Part shown: in pieces, positions 53,474 to 63,517 of the stretch
Numbering within the stretch: the first letter of the stretch is position 1
Layout of the letters: each line of letters opens with the position of its first letter
NCBI GenBank assembly: GCA_000145985.1
Contig: CP002098.1
Location: 372,001 to 436,000 of the forward strand
Direction: 5' to 3'
From: Ignisphaera aggregans DSM 17230
Lineage (GTDB): Archaea; Thermoproteota; Thermoprotei_A; Sulfolobales; Ignisphaeraceae
DNA length: 64,000 bases
Notes under the pieces: model-generated
Told to the model about the DNA's origin: nothing
Seen by the model: the letters and a program-made list of their open reading frames with translations, nothing else
Database searches by the model: none
Program-made: the position numbers and the translations under genes

Positions 53474-54130
53474 TTGATAACAATTAAATGGCATGGTCAT
53501 GCATGTTTTGAGATAATATCATCAAAAGGTATTAGAATAGTTATAGATCCACATGATGGTAAGAGCCTTGGTATAAAGCCTCCAGATGCACAAGCTGATA
53601 TTGTGCTAATAACTCATGAGCATTTTGATCATAATGCATTTAGCGTTGTAGCAAAACCAAGTGCACAAGTATTCTCTATGTATGAGGGGAGGACGACTGT
53701 TGATGATATAGAGATACTTGGTGTTAGGACATATCATGATAGAGAGAAGGGGAGGAGAAGAGGACAGAATATGATATATAGAGTAACAGTTGATGGTATA
53801 GTATTTCTACATCTAGGAGATCTTGGACACGAGCTAGATGATAGCTATGCAGAAAAACTTGGACATATAGATATAGTGATGATACCTGTTGGAGGTACAT
53901 TTACAATAGATTCTAGTGGTGCATGGAAAACTATAGAGGTTATTAAGCCAAAGATTGTCATACCTATGCATTACTGGATAAGAGGTTTAAATCTACCTCT
54001 AAGACCTGTAGATGATTTCATATCTAAGAAGCCATCTATGTGGAGCGTAGTTAAATTAGATAGCAATATTCTTACTATTGATCCAAAGAAAATAGAGAGT
54101 AATATGATCTATGTCTTTAATGCTCCATAA
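53474..54130 (+). CDS. metallo-beta-lactamase fold hydrolase (UPF0173-like)
   Basis: The 218-residue protein has the metal motif THEHFDHN (48-55), with HLGDLGH and IPMHYW supplying further ligands. It is similar in layout to UPF0173 proteins. The substrate is unknown. The TTG start is preceded by GGTG at 6 nt. It is divergent from the UPF0147 gene. Confidence 0.85.
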   Translation: MITIKWHGHACFEIISSKGIRIVIDPHDGKSLGIKPPDAQADIVLITHEHFDHNAFSVVAKPSAQVFSMYEGRTTVDDIEILGVRTYHDREKGRRRGQNMIYRVTVDGIVFLHLGDLGHELDDSYAEKLGHIDIVMIPVGGTFTIDSSGAWKTIEVIKPKIVIPMHYWIRGLNLPLRPVDDFISKKPSMWSVVKLDSNILTIDPKKIESNMIYVFNAP

Positions 54131-54218
54131 AATATTTGAATAAGACTTTTTTCCTCATCATCTATCTAGCAATAAAATATATAGTTATATAGTATAGATA
54201 TGTTTCGGGTTTATAGCT

Positions 54219-54809
54219 ATGGTAATATTCAACTGTCTTATGAGAGGCCATTGCTGTAAGAAGTTTTGGATTCCTGTTACACATCTAGATCTACTTAGAA
54301 TTATGGAATATTGTGGTATAGAGATAACAAGAGATATTGTATCTCTCTATGAGGCTGAATTATATGAAGATCTTTTCTATCCACGCATATCTCTAGGGGG
54401 TAAAAAATATTTTTTAGCACTTGCATCGAGAAGCGATGGTTCATGTATATTTCTTGATAATGGCAAATGTTCTATTCATAGATTTAAACCATATGTATGT
54501 AGATTTTATCCATTTGTATACGTGGAGAAAGATGGTGATGTAGATATAGAGGTAAATGAGAATGCAATAGGCGAGTGTCCAGGGCTAATACTAGATAACG
54601 ATAGTATTCCAATAGATCTAAAGAATACATTAAAGATGTATGCAAGGATAAGAATCCAAGAGTTAAAACTCTATGAGAAAGTCGTTGATGATTGGAATAA
54701 GTCAGAATTCTCAGCTAATGGTGATATAGATTATCTTCTTCTATACATATTAAGGAGAGCTGTATATGATAAAAAATATTTAGAGTCTATAGGCATGTGG
54801 CACATCTAA
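54219..54809 (+). CDS. YkgJ-type cysteine cluster protein
   Basis: The zinc/iron-chelating YkgJ domain has C6, C12 and C13 (CLMRGHCC), then C76, C84, C94 (GSCIFLDNGKCSIHRFKPYVCRFYP-type core, quoted in parts) and C120. The Arg and Pro of RFYP are conserved in the family. The role is unknown; it probably carries a metal or Fe-S centre. It lies 41 nt upstream of the methyltransferase gene on the same strand. Confidence 0.8.
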   Translation: MVIFNCLMRGHCCKKFWIPVTHLDLLRIMEYCGIEITRDIVSLYEAELYEDLFYPRISLGGKKYFLALASRSDGSCIFLDNGKCSIHRFKPYVCRFYPFVYVEKDGDVDIEVNENAIGECPGLILDNDSIPIDLKNTLKMYARIRIQELKLYEKVVDDWNKSEFSANGDIDYLLLYILRRAVYDKKYLESIGMWHI

Positions 54810-54849
54810 ATACAGTTAAATACGATAAATTTTTAGGTGTTATCTGCAT

Positions 54850-55383
54850 ATGCTAGGTTTTTGGAGCTATGAAGAGGTGCTTGGAGTGACATCGAGTTAT
54901 TATGAAGGTGCTCGAGTGCCATGGGTACCGACTAGAGAGGAGCTACTAGATATAATTATGAGGTTAGCCAATATTCGTCCAGATGATATATTTTATGATC
55001 TAGGCTGTGGAGATGGAAGAATAGTGGTGAAAGCTGCTAAAGAGGGTGTTAAGAAGGCTGTTTGTGTAGAGATTAATCCTAGCTTGATAGAGAAGGCTAA
55101 GGAGTATGCAAGAAATGAGAATGTTATCGATAGGATAGAGTTTGTCAATATGGATTTCTTTAAAGCTCCTATAAGTGATGCAACAGTTATGTATATGTAT
55201 CTACTAACCTCTGTAAACAAGGCTTTGAGACCAAAGCTTGAGGCAGAGCTTAAGGATGGTACAAGAGTTGTAACACTAGATTTTGAGATACCTGGATGGA
55301 AGCCTATTCAAGTTGTAGAAATTTCACTGCCTATGAGAACAGCAAAACTATATCTATATGTCAAGGGAATAAGCAATAGATAG
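54850..55383 (+). CDS. aKMT4-type protein lysine methyltransferase
   Basis: The 177-residue class I methyltransferase has motif I YDLGCGDGRI (49-58), acidic E in CVEINPS, and the TSVNKALRPKLEAELKDGTR and LDFEIPGWKP segments typical of crenarchaeal aKMT4, which methylates many lysines in thermophile proteins. An AGGTG lies 10 nt before the ATG. It abuts the convergent ESCRT-III-like gene without any gap. Confidence 0.82.
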   Translation: MLGFWSYEEVLGVTSSYYEGARVPWVPTREELLDIIMRLANIRPDDIFYDLGCGDGRIVVKAAKEGVKKAVCVEINPSLIEKAKEYARNENVIDRIEFVNMDFFKAPISDATVMYMYLLTSVNKALRPKLEAELKDGTRVVTLDFEIPGWKPIQVVEISLPMRTAKLYLYVKGISNR

Positions 55384-55878
55384 CTATAGAATTCCCGCCA
55401 CCTTTTTTGCTTCATTAACAATTTTTTTAGCTTCATTAGAACTATAAGCTATTTGCCTACTATCTATATCCAATGTCTTCATATCTTGGTAAAGACTTCT
55501 AGAGATTTCATCAAGACGATCTATAAGTACATTGAATATCGGTATAGTGTTAGACATATTCTGTTTTAATTGCTTTGCAACCTCTCTTACAACATGAATA
55601 CTAGCAATAATGTTTCCAGCCATTGCTAGGGTCTCTAGCCTTAGAATTACATGTTCGAGAAATATTTCAATAGTATTTAGATTCTTGTCAAGAGTATCTA
55701 AATTCTTTAACTCTCTATCTATAGACAAAGCCTTTTCACTATCAATACCACTAATCTTCTCTCTATACTCTCTATATACAGATAGATTCTTTCTAACAAC
55801 ATTTCTGTAATATTTAATCTTACTATGGAACTCTCTTAATATTGCTATCGATAGCAGTATCTTTGCCTTAACAGACAT
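55384..55878 (-). CDS. ESCRT-III-like (CdvB paralogue) protein
   Basis: The 164-residue helical protein has the pattern of Snf7/CdvB proteins: a basic first helix (SVKAKILLSIAILREFHSK), a long second helix and the stretch VILRLETLAMAGNIIASIHVV, comparable to the RLET-x-G segment of CdvB paralogues. It has no C-terminal MIM or winged helix, so it is like the short CdvB1-3 forms. These form membrane-remodelling filaments in division. No cdvA or cdvC lies here. Recognition is by pattern. Confidence 0.6.
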   Translation of the reverse strand: MSVKAKILLSIAILREFHSKIKYYRNVVRKNLSVYREYREKISGIDSEKALSIDRELKNLDTLDKNLNTIEIFLEHVILRLETLAMAGNIIASIHVVREVAKQLKQNMSNTIPIFNVLIDRLDEISRSLYQDMKTLDIDSRQIAYSSNEAKKIVNEAKKVAGIL

Positions 55879-55963
55879 CTTTACTCCTAATATAAAATTG
55901 TATTACAAATACTATTAAACTCTATACCACATTGAATAATTTCCTAGGAGAATTTTCTATTAG

Positions 55964-57535
55964 CTATGTGCCACATATTCTCCCATACTCCTTCTCTTCA
56001 TGTATACCAAGATCTTTACCTGTAAATCTTGGGAGTACTTTCTTCTCTATATCTTTCATCTTCCTCCTTGCAAACCATAGAAATATCCTTAGCAATATCT
56101 TTACAGGTTCATATACAAGTCCCTTCATATAGAAATTAGCTATTATATCTTCAGCCCATTTAACTGTATGCCAAAAAGCTATCTTCATAGCCTCTGCATG
56201 TTCTGGTGTTATACGCATTCCAACTATCCCTCCCTCTTCACTCTTTAGAGCTCCCATGGGAACAAAGAGCATTGGTACAATTAGACTTCTATACTTTTTA
56301 AGTCTGTCCAAAAGCTCTATAGTCTTAACAACATCGTCAGGTTCTTCACCTGGAAGACCAAGTATAAATGTTGCTGCAGGTATTATTCTATGGTCATGCA
56401 TAATACTAAAGGCTTCCTCAACAATATCTGGCCATTCCTCAACTCTAAATGGAAGAGCTTTTGCAGGCATAATTATCTTTGCTAGTCTTGGCGACCCCGT
56501 CTCTATACCTACCTCTACACCTAGATAATTCTGATCAAGATTTGAATATATAGTTTCTGTAACCCTTGATATCAATCTATATTTTCTCTGTGAAACAACT
56601 ATTGCTGCAAGAGATGCGTGTGCCCATGCCAAACTTTCTATCTTCTTAACAACAGCTTCATGGAGTTTTAGAACTGCATCGGCATTTGGCTCTACACCAT
56701 GTGCTCCATAGAGTAGAACATCTTCACTATGTAGAACTGCTCCCTTAACACCATTAGATATATTTACATCTATCTCCTTCAATATCCTCTCAATTGGCAT
56801 ATGCCTCAAGGGTCTAAGTGTAACACTACAGAATTTACATCCCCTTGGACAACCCCTGGTAATCTCTATAAGACCATTTACACTTGCCCCCTTTATAATA
56901 GGTATCTTCTCTATTGGTGGTACCTCTCTAGCACCTATAGATATATACCTAGGGACTTTCTCATTATTCAAAAGCTTTTCAACAATTTCTATAATAGCTA
57001 TATCTGCTTCACCATCAACAATAACATCTATTCCCCATCTCTCAACAAGTTCTGGCTCCCATAGCCATTGCCATGCCGCAGGACCTCCAACAACTATCTT
57101 AACCCCTCTCTTCTTCATAGCTCTAACAGCATCACTTTCCATAAGCCTAATAAAACTCTTCCTATTGACAGGCTCCTTACCTGTTAAAAGCCACCATTCA
57201 GAGCTTGGAGGTCCATATGCAAAAAAGTCATGATGGCCTATCATAAGTATCTTAGCTTTCTCAACATATCTATCAAGATAATCTGGATCTATTATAGCTG
57301 CCTTATATCCAGCATCAATTAGAGCAGCTTCAATCTTCCTAAGTCCGTATGGAGCTTCTCTAGGTCTACCAAATCTATCCACCTTTGGCTTAGGGCAACA
57401 GATATACATCCACCAACTCTCAGGTATACCATAGGCAGGTGCTGTAGCCATAAAACCTAGAAACTCTCTACCATGGTGATTCGTCATCATAGATCTATCT
57501 GTTGTAATAGCTATATCGAGATCTAGAGAACTCAT
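55964..57535 (-). CDS. B12-binding domain radical SAM protein
   Basis: The N-terminal 215 residues form a cobalamin-binding Rossmann-like domain (KIVVGGPAAWQWLWEPELV, then DVIVDGEAD) without DxHxxG. The radical SAM cysteines are C229, C233 and C236 (RGCPRGCKFC). A C-terminal 200-residue helical part follows. The group includes archaeal enzymes that make membrane-lipid rings (GrsA/B) and other C-methylation enzymes; which applies cannot be told here. It is monocistronic, with its own promoter gap at 57536-57626. Confidence 0.82.
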   Translation of the reverse strand: MSSLDLDIAITTDRSMMTNHHGREFLGFMATAPAYGIPESWWMYICCPKPKVDRFGRPREAPYGLRKIEAALIDAGYKAAIIDPDYLDRYVEKAKILMIGHHDFFAYGPPSSEWWLLTGKEPVNRKSFIRLMESDAVRAMKKRGVKIVVGGPAAWQWLWEPELVERWGIDVIVDGEADIAIIEIVEKLLNNEKVPRYISIGAREVPPIEKIPIIKGASVNGLIEITRGCPRGCKFCSVTLRPLRHMPIERILKEIDVNISNGVKGAVLHSEDVLLYGAHGVEPNADAVLKLHEAVVKKIESLAWAHASLAAIVVSQRKYRLISRVTETIYSNLDQNYLGVEVGIETGSPRLAKIIMPAKALPFRVEEWPDIVEEAFSIMHDHRIIPAATFILGLPGEEPDDVVKTIELLDRLKKYRSLIVPMLFVPMGALKSEEGGIVGMRITPEHAEAMKIAFWHTVKWAEDIIANFYMKGLVYEPVKILLRIFLWFARRKMKDIEKKVLPRFTGKDLGIHEEKEYGRICGT

Positions 57536-57626
57536 TGATTATACCCTTTATCTTAGCAATATATGTCATTGAGTTATATATACCTAGCCTTAATAACTAG
57601 ATTTAGAGAACCGATTTATAGTATCT

Positions 57627-58379
57627 ATGGTGAAGATCTTGGATATTAAGAGAAAGAGAATATCAGTACTAGTAAATGTATGGAGTGCTATAGTTAGGGA
57701 GAGTGGGATTGATAGAGATAGAGTTGTAGAGATACTTAGAAAGGAATATGAATCTATGGGGATAGAGCCTATTAGGGGGGCTAGTAAGCCTCCAGATATC
57801 TATGATAAGGAGATGATATCTCTATATATAATTGGTAAGTGGGGTCTTGGTATAGATAGGGAACTAGATAAGGAGTTTATGGAGAGAATATTCTCTAAAG
57901 AGATAGCTATTGAGAAGGTTATAGAGGCTATTAGAAATTCGAATTCATTTGATGAACTGTGTAGAGCTGTGGGTGATATATGTAGCTCTATAGATGATGG
58001 ATTTATAGCAAGAGTTCTAAGATTTGCATTCACCTTATACTACTTTGGCTTTATTGATAATCTAGAGCTTATATCTATACTAAGAAAATCCTATAGCATA
58101 TTTGTAAATAATAGAGAGACTATACAGAGATTTGTAAAGTTCTATATAGCTTATGAAATAGGTCAGAAGATAGCATCTAGGAACATAAGGAGTAGTCTTG
58201 ATCTAAATATGAATAAGAATCTTCTTGCTCTAGAGATAGGAATTCCAAAAACACTTCCATCAACTAGCTATATAGCTGAAGTAGCTAAACACTTCTTCAA
58301 TCTTCCTCACGATTTTCTAAATAGCTTAAAAATGTCTAGCCATAGTGAAGAATCTAATAGGGTTGTTGATAATGATTAG
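57627..58379 (+). CDS. DUF2192-like conserved crenarchaeal protein
   Basis: The 250-residue protein is helical and soluble, and its opening (RISVLVNVWSAIVRESGIDR, then IEPIRGASKPPDIYDKEM) resembles the DUF2192 family of Thermoproteota. The function is unknown. It overlaps the following small gene by 8 nt and both precede the Lhr helicase gene, so a link to nucleic-acid metabolism is possible. Confidence 0.6.
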   Translation: MVKILDIKRKRISVLVNVWSAIVRESGIDRDRVVEILRKEYESMGIEPIRGASKPPDIYDKEMISLYIIGKWGLGIDRELDKEFMERIFSKEIAIEKVIEAIRNSNSFDELCRAVGDICSSIDDGFIARVLRFAFTLYYFGFIDNLELISILRKSYSIFVNNRETIQRFVKFYIAYEIGQKIASRNIRSSLDLNMNKNLLALEIGIPKTLPSTSYIAEVAKHFFNLPHDFLNSLKMSSHSEESNRVVDND

Positions 58380-58620
58380 TACATCTACTGAGAAGATATA
58401 TATTGTTAAGAAGGGTGATAAGAGAATAGTTGTAGAGCTATGTAGATCTAGTGATGGAAAGCTATTTGTAGTTCCAATAAACATGGTTAAACATAGATAT
58501 GTTACTGAAGATGGTGAGGAAAAGGAGTGGGAATACGATACCTCTAAAGCTGAAGAGATAGACTATTTATCACTACCACAAAATATTAGAAGTGCTCTTT
58601 CAAAACTACATTTACTATAA
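58372..58620 (+). CDS. small hypothetical protein
   Basis: The 82-residue protein begins at ATG 58372, inside the end of the upstream gene; the open frame could start at 58345, but that would add a hydrophobic stretch overlapping 35 nt. It has a beta-rich N-terminus (KIYIVKKGDKRIVVELCRSS) and an acidic region. No family is recognised. Translational coupling with the DUF2192-like gene is probable. Confidence 0.6.
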   Translation: MISTSTEKIYIVKKGDKRIVVELCRSSDGKLFVVPINMVKHRYVTEDGEEKEWEYDTSKAEEIDYLSLPQNIRSALSKLHLL

Positions 58621-58742
58621 CATAAATATAGTTTGTATTATCCATAAAAATTCTTTCATATGCCTAATGCTTATTAAATCGGTCATAGCTATAGATATGG
58701 AAATAGGTAATACTAGAGTATTTAGTGTTATGGAGAATGTAT

Positions 58743-61400
58743 ATGGATAGCAGTATTATCTATGCAGAGGAGTATAGTGATGACTATGTACTTAATATGC
58801 TTCTCAACCCAATTGCTAGCTGGTTTAAGGAGCATTTCAATTCTATGACACCTCCTCAGAGAATGGCTATTCCATATATTAAGCAGAAGTATAATGTCTT
58901 AATCTCTAGTCCTACAGGTACAGGTAAGACCTTAGCAGCTTTTCTCCCAATAATAGATGATCTTTTTAGGCTTGGGATAGAGGGTAGGCTTGAGGATAAG
59001 GTATATGTAGTATATGTATCTCCCCTAAGAGCTTTGAATAATGATATGAGGAAGAATCTTATCTATCCATTGGAAGAGCTTAAGAAGGTTATATATAATG
59101 CATATGGTGTTAATATTGATATTAGAGTTGCTGTTAGAACTAGTGATACATTGCCAAATGAGAAAGCGAAGATGCTTAGAAATCCTCCACATATATTGAT
59201 AACAACACCTGAGAGTCTTGCTCTTGCTCTTAATGCTACAAAGTTTAGGGAGAAGCTGAGTGGTGTTGAGTGGATAGTTGTTGATGAGATTCACGATCTT
59301 GCTAGTAGTAAACGTGGATCACATCTAATGGTATCTCTAGAACGTCTTGTTGATCTTGTTGGAAGAGATATTCAGAGGATTGGTCTTAGCGCAACTATAT
59401 CTCCTCTAGAGGAGGTTGCAAGGTTTTTAGCTGGATATAGAGATGATGGTAGTCCTAGACCCGTTGTCATAGTTGATGCAAGATTTTCAAAGCCTCTTGA
59501 TATAAAGGTTGTCTGTCCAAAGATGGATCTTGTATATACACCTGCACAAGTTCTTAATGAAGCTATATATGAAGAGCTAACCAAGTATGTTCTTAGCCAT
59601 AGAACAACACTTGTATTTACAAATACTAGGAGTGCTACTGAGAGAGTTGTATATAAGTTGAAGAAGAGTTTGAGTAGTAATGGTGTTCTTGATGCAGATG
59701 AGATTGAGGCTCATCATAGTAGTCTTAGTAGAGATATAAGACTTGAGGTTGAGGAGAAGCTTAAGCAGGGTCAGCTAAGAGTTGTAGTATCTTCAACAAG
59801 TCTTGAGCTAGGTATAGATATAGGCTATATAGATCTTGTAGCACTTCTTAGCAGTCCTAAGAGTGTTACAAGACTTTTGCAGAGGGTTGGTAGATCTGGT
59901 CATAGTGCATATGCTGTTAGTAAGGGTGTGATAATTGTTGTTGATAGAGATGATCTTGTTGAGTGTACAGTACTTGCAAAACTTGCTAGGGAGAGGAAGA
60001 TAGATAGGGTTAAGATACCTACAAATCCTCTAGATGTTCTTGCACAACATATTGTTGGTATGGCTCTAGAGAAGCCTAGGACTATAGATGAGATTCTAAG
60101 GATTCTTAGGAGGAGCTATCCATATCATAATCTAGATAGAGATATGTTTATGAGGGTTATAGACTATCTAGCTGGTAGATACCCTGGTCTAGAGGACTAT
60201 AATATCTATGCAAAGATAAGATTTGATGAAGAGACTATGACTATAGGTAGAAAGAGAGGTTCTAGAATGATATACCAGTTAAATGTTGGTACAATACCTG
60301 ATGAGGCAAAGGTTCCTGTTATAGCTATTAAGGATGGGAGGAAGCAGTATGTTGGTGATCTTGAGGAGGGCTTTGTAGAGATTCTATCCCCAGAAGACAT
60401 ATTTGTATTAGGTGGTAGAACCTATAAGGTTATAGCTATACACCCTACACATATAGTTGTAATACCTGCTGAAGGCGAAAAGCCAACTGTTCCAACATGG
60501 TTCTCAGAAATGCTTCCACTAGCCTATGACTCTGCTATAGAGGTTGGAAGATTTAGGAGGATTGTCGCTGAGATGATAAAGGTGTTGCCCAGGGAGAAGG
60601 TTGTTGAATGGCTTATGAAGGAATATGATATTGAGAGACATGCTGCTGAGTATATATATGAATATATCTATGAACAGCTTGTTTTTATGGATGGAAGAAT
60701 ACCTTCAGATAAACTTATAGTTATAGAGATGTGGAGAAATCCTGAGAGAGGGGGTATGGACATAATATTCCATTCACTATTTGGTAGAAGAGTAAACGAT
60801 GTGTTGTCAAGAGCATATGCATATATACTTGCTAAAGCCATTGGTGAGAGCGTTAGGATAACTGTTACGGATAACGGATTTATGTTGACAATACCAACGA
60901 TAGTTGATATAAAGACTATTGCGAGAGTTGTAAATGAGGTTAGAAGCTATAATGTAGAGACAATAGTTAGAGAGGCTATTAGAAGAACAGAGCTATTCAA
61001 AAAGAGATTTAGACACTGTGCAGAGAGAGCATTTATGATATTGAGAAGATATAAAGGGGTAGATGTATCGCTAGCTAGAAGACAGATAAACGCAGAAAAA
61101 CTTGTGCAATTCATAGAGGAATACAAAGGATTTCCAATAATAGAGGAGACATATAGGGAAATCCTAGAAGACTTTATGGATCTAACACATGCTAAAGAGG
61201 TTTTGGAAAAGATAGAGAGGGGAGAGATAGCAATAGACTATATCTATAGCGACTATGCACCAAGCCCATTTGCACACAACATAATTGCATGGGGATACAG
61301 CGACATTGTTCTAATGGAGGATAAGAGAAAGCTTATAGCAAGACTACAAGACATGGTAAAGAAAGTCCTTGAAACAAAAACCATGGAAACTAATACCTAG
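58743..61400 (+). CDS. Lhr-type superfamily 2 helicase (aLhr2)
   Basis: Helicase motifs occur in order: Q/I SSPTGTGKT (about 60 residues in), VSPLRALN (Ia), TTPESL (Ib), VVDEIHDL (II, DEIH), LSATI (III), VFTNTRS (IV), SSTSLELGIDIG (V) and QRVGRSGH (VI). The C-terminal half has the winged-helix and Lhr-core parts of about 890 residues. aLhr2-type enzymes unwind or anneal DNA/RNA and influence homologous recombination. ATG 58743 has GGAGA (58732-58736) and is preferred to GTG 58725. Confidence 0.9.
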   Translation: MDSSIIYAEEYSDDYVLNMLLNPIASWFKEHFNSMTPPQRMAIPYIKQKYNVLISSPTGTGKTLAAFLPIIDDLFRLGIEGRLEDKVYVVYVSPLRALNNDMRKNLIYPLEELKKVIYNAYGVNIDIRVAVRTSDTLPNEKAKMLRNPPHILITTPESLALALNATKFREKLSGVEWIVVDEIHDLASSKRGSHLMVSLERLVDLVGRDIQRIGLSATISPLEEVARFLAGYRDDGSPRPVVIVDARFSKPLDIKVVCPKMDLVYTPAQVLNEAIYEELTKYVLSHRTTLVFTNTRSATERVVYKLKKSLSSNGVLDADEIEAHHSSLSRDIRLEVEEKLKQGQLRVVVSSTSLELGIDIGYIDLVALLSSPKSVTRLLQRVGRSGHSAYAVSKGVIIVVDRDDLVECTVLAKLARERKIDRVKIPTNPLDVLAQHIVGMALEKPRTIDEILRILRRSYPYHNLDRDMFMRVIDYLAGRYPGLEDYNIYAKIRFDEETMTIGRKRGSRMIYQLNVGTIPDEAKVPVIAIKDGRKQYVGDLEEGFVEILSPEDIFVLGGRTYKVIAIHPTHIVVIPAEGEKPTVPTWFSEMLPLAYDSAIEVGRFRRIVAEMIKVLPREKVVEWLMKEYDIERHAAEYIYEYIYEQLVFMDGRIPSDKLIVIEMWRNPERGGMDIIFHSLFGRRVNDVLSRAYAYILAKAIGESVRITVTDNGFMLTIPTIVDIKTIARVVNEVRSYNVETIVREAIRRTELFKKRFRHCAERAFMILRRYKGVDVSLARRQINAEKLVQFIEEYKGFPIIEETYREILEDFMDLTHAKEVLEKIERGEIAIDYIYSDYAPSPFAHNIIAWGYSDIVLMEDKRKLIARLQDMVKKVLETKTMETNT

Positions 61401-61492
61401 ACACATTCACCCACCACTCAATTCGTTCATATCTACATATCTTGGAGCGTTAAAAAACCTATACATTGTATAATATTTGTGTAGGTGGTTGT

Positions 61493-63214
61493 GTGGCTAT
61501 AGACATCATAAATAGATTTGGTAAGAAGAGAACAGCCATATTATTAGCTATAGCCATAGCAATTCCCATCATAGCTATAACAACAATCTCTATACCCCCA
61601 CCAGGTATATATATTGAGCTAAACCTTTTAGAGAATATCAATGGTAGACTCAGAAATCTTAACATGAACAGCATAGGTGTTGCTATATCCATCCTAGCTA
61701 CAGCACCACCAAATTATAATGGTAGTGATTTTGTGCCTATATATGCTGGTAGATATTCTGGAGAATCAATATATATTCCAGCAGAGGGAAAACTTCTAGA
61801 TATATCAAGGGCTTGGGAAAAGGAGCACATGATACATAATGCAAAAATAGATGAATTTGAATATGGATTAATAATATTTGTACATATTCTAAACCTAACG
61901 GCTATAAAGAATGGTGACTATAGAAATATAGAGATATCGAGATATGTAGATACAATAACTGTGAAGCCTATTGACATAATAAATGGTAGAGCTGTGGAAT
62001 ACAGAGTATCTATGGAGATGGGCAACAAAAGAATAACAAGGACGTTGTCGATAGGGAGAAAATATCTATCAGTAGAATTCAGAATACCAGGCATGGTAAA
62101 AATATATGCAGCATCATCTGTAGATTCTCAGCAATCACTAATTGGTGATGAGAGGAGGTGGTGTATACATCTAGTAGCCGACAAAACCAGTCAATATCCA
62201 AGTCTGTGCTACGAAAGGAAAATGTATATAGCACCAGAAAACATGTCTAGGTATCTACCACAAGGATATGTATCTCCATGTATACCAGATAGTAGTAGAA
62301 CATGTATGAAGATCCCAATAATGATTATAGAGAACATAGGCTCTAGGTCTGGTATGGTTACAGGGGCTATAGGATTACCAGTGATATACAGATCCAATGT
62401 AAATCTTGTATGGGCTGTTGGAAACTTCGTTAAAAGTATATATGGAGCTATACCCCTAGTTAGCAGTATAAACGTTGGTGGAGCTACAATAAGCGATTTC
62501 TACAGACTTAGTGCAGGTGGCTGTATAACGATACCTAATTCGGTTTGTTGGAGATGGATTTTTGCAAGACCTATATATGCTATATACAGCACATACTATG
62601 TATGGTTATCAGAGTATATCTCGCAGTTTTTGGGAGGTCTAGATACATATACATGTATACAACAAGGTATGTGTGTATATACTAACGATACAGCTATATC
62701 ATCAATAACATATCTGGGCTACGCCATTGAGAGCGATGGTAAAAAAGAGATTATTAGTAATGCCTCACTAGGATATCCACCATCAGCACTAATATCATTT
62801 ATATTTAGGGGTACAAGTTCAAGTAATGCAACAAAACTTAATGTTGGAGAAGAAATAACTCTGGCTGATATTATTGGTAAATATGGGCCATCATATATTT
62901 TTGGTATAGGTATACCTGTGGGAGCAATAGCAGCATATTTCATAAATGCTATCGCTAGTAGTGCTAATCCAGCCCTCTTGGAATTTGTATCGGCATTTAG
63001 TGTAGGGATAACACAATCTACACCAATGGGCATTGAGGGGGGTCTAGAGGGGAGAATTAGGAACTATGGCTCTGCAGCGGGTAAGGTGAGCGTAGGATAT
63101 GACGTACCTGTGGTTGTATATGTTAGGGTTAGTAGCTATGAATATGTCATGGGTAGCTATAGATTTAAGGTGCCTATAGGCATATACTTTACTGTTTTTG
63201 GAGCCTCTGCTTGA
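61493..63214 (+). CDS. large secreted/membrane-anchored protein of unknown function
   Basis: From GTG 61493 (preceded by AGGTGG, and preferred to the frame start 61466), the 573-residue protein has a basic start and a signal or anchor helix (RTAILLAIAIAIPIIAITTI), then an extracytoplasmic domain with paired cysteines (CIPDSSRTC, CITIPNSVC, CIQQGMC), suggesting disulfides. A hydrophobic stretch near residue 470 (IFGIGIPVGAIAAYFINAIA) could be a membrane helix. No family is recognised. It may be a pilus-, adhesin- or surface-layer-related protein. Confidence 0.62.
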   Translation: MAIDIINRFGKKRTAILLAIAIAIPIIAITTISIPPPGIYIELNLLENINGRLRNLNMNSIGVAISILATAPPNYNGSDFVPIYAGRYSGESIYIPAEGKLLDISRAWEKEHMIHNAKIDEFEYGLIIFVHILNLTAIKNGDYRNIEISRYVDTITVKPIDIINGRAVEYRVSMEMGNKRITRTLSIGRKYLSVEFRIPGMVKIYAASSVDSQQSLIGDERRWCIHLVADKTSQYPSLCYERKMYIAPENMSRYLPQGYVSPCIPDSSRTCMKIPIMIIENIGSRSGMVTGAIGLPVIYRSNVNLVWAVGNFVKSIYGAIPLVSSINVGGATISDFYRLSAGGCITIPNSVCWRWIFARPIYAIYSTYYVWLSEYISQFLGGLDTYTCIQQGMCVYTNDTAISSITYLGYAIESDGKKEIISNASLGYPPSALISFIFRGTSSSNATKLNVGEEITLADIIGKYGPSYIFGIGIPVGAIAAYFINAIASSANPALLEFVSAFSVGITQSTPMGIEGGLEGRIRNYGSAAGKVSVGYDVPVVVYVRVSSYEYVMGSYRFKVPIGIYFTVFGASA

Positions 63215-63256
63215 TTTTATAATCTAAAAATATTTATTTTGCTGGTATTCCATAGG

Positions 63257-63457
63257 CTATTCTCTTATGGCTCCATATGGACATGTATATATACATATCT
63301 TTATGGAGCATTTTCTACATTTGTTGTAGTCTATCTTTATATATCCATCTATATCCATGTATATTGCTTTGAATATACATGTATCTATACATGTTGTACA
63401 TTTTTTGCATACTGTATAGTTTATATATGGAGCCTTGTTTTTCTTGGCTATACCCAT
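63257..63457 (-). CDS. small ferredoxin-like 4Fe-4S protein
   Basis: The 66-residue protein has two Cys sets: C17-x2-C20-x2-C23-x3-C27 and C47-x2-C50-x4-C55-x3-C59 followed by PYGAI. The second has a longer spacing than in a standard ferredoxin. It should carry two 4Fe-4S clusters for cytosolic electron transfer. It is a single gene, convergent with the secreted-protein gene and divergent from glmS. Confidence 0.8.
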   Translation of the reverse strand: MGIAKKNKAPYINYTVCKKCTTCIDTCIFKAIYMDIDGYIKIDYNKCRKCSIKICIYTCPYGAIRE

Positions 63458-63517
63458 TGTATTTCCTTGTATATTGCTTATATATTCAGCTCTATATATC
63501 TAGATTAGGCTGGTATT

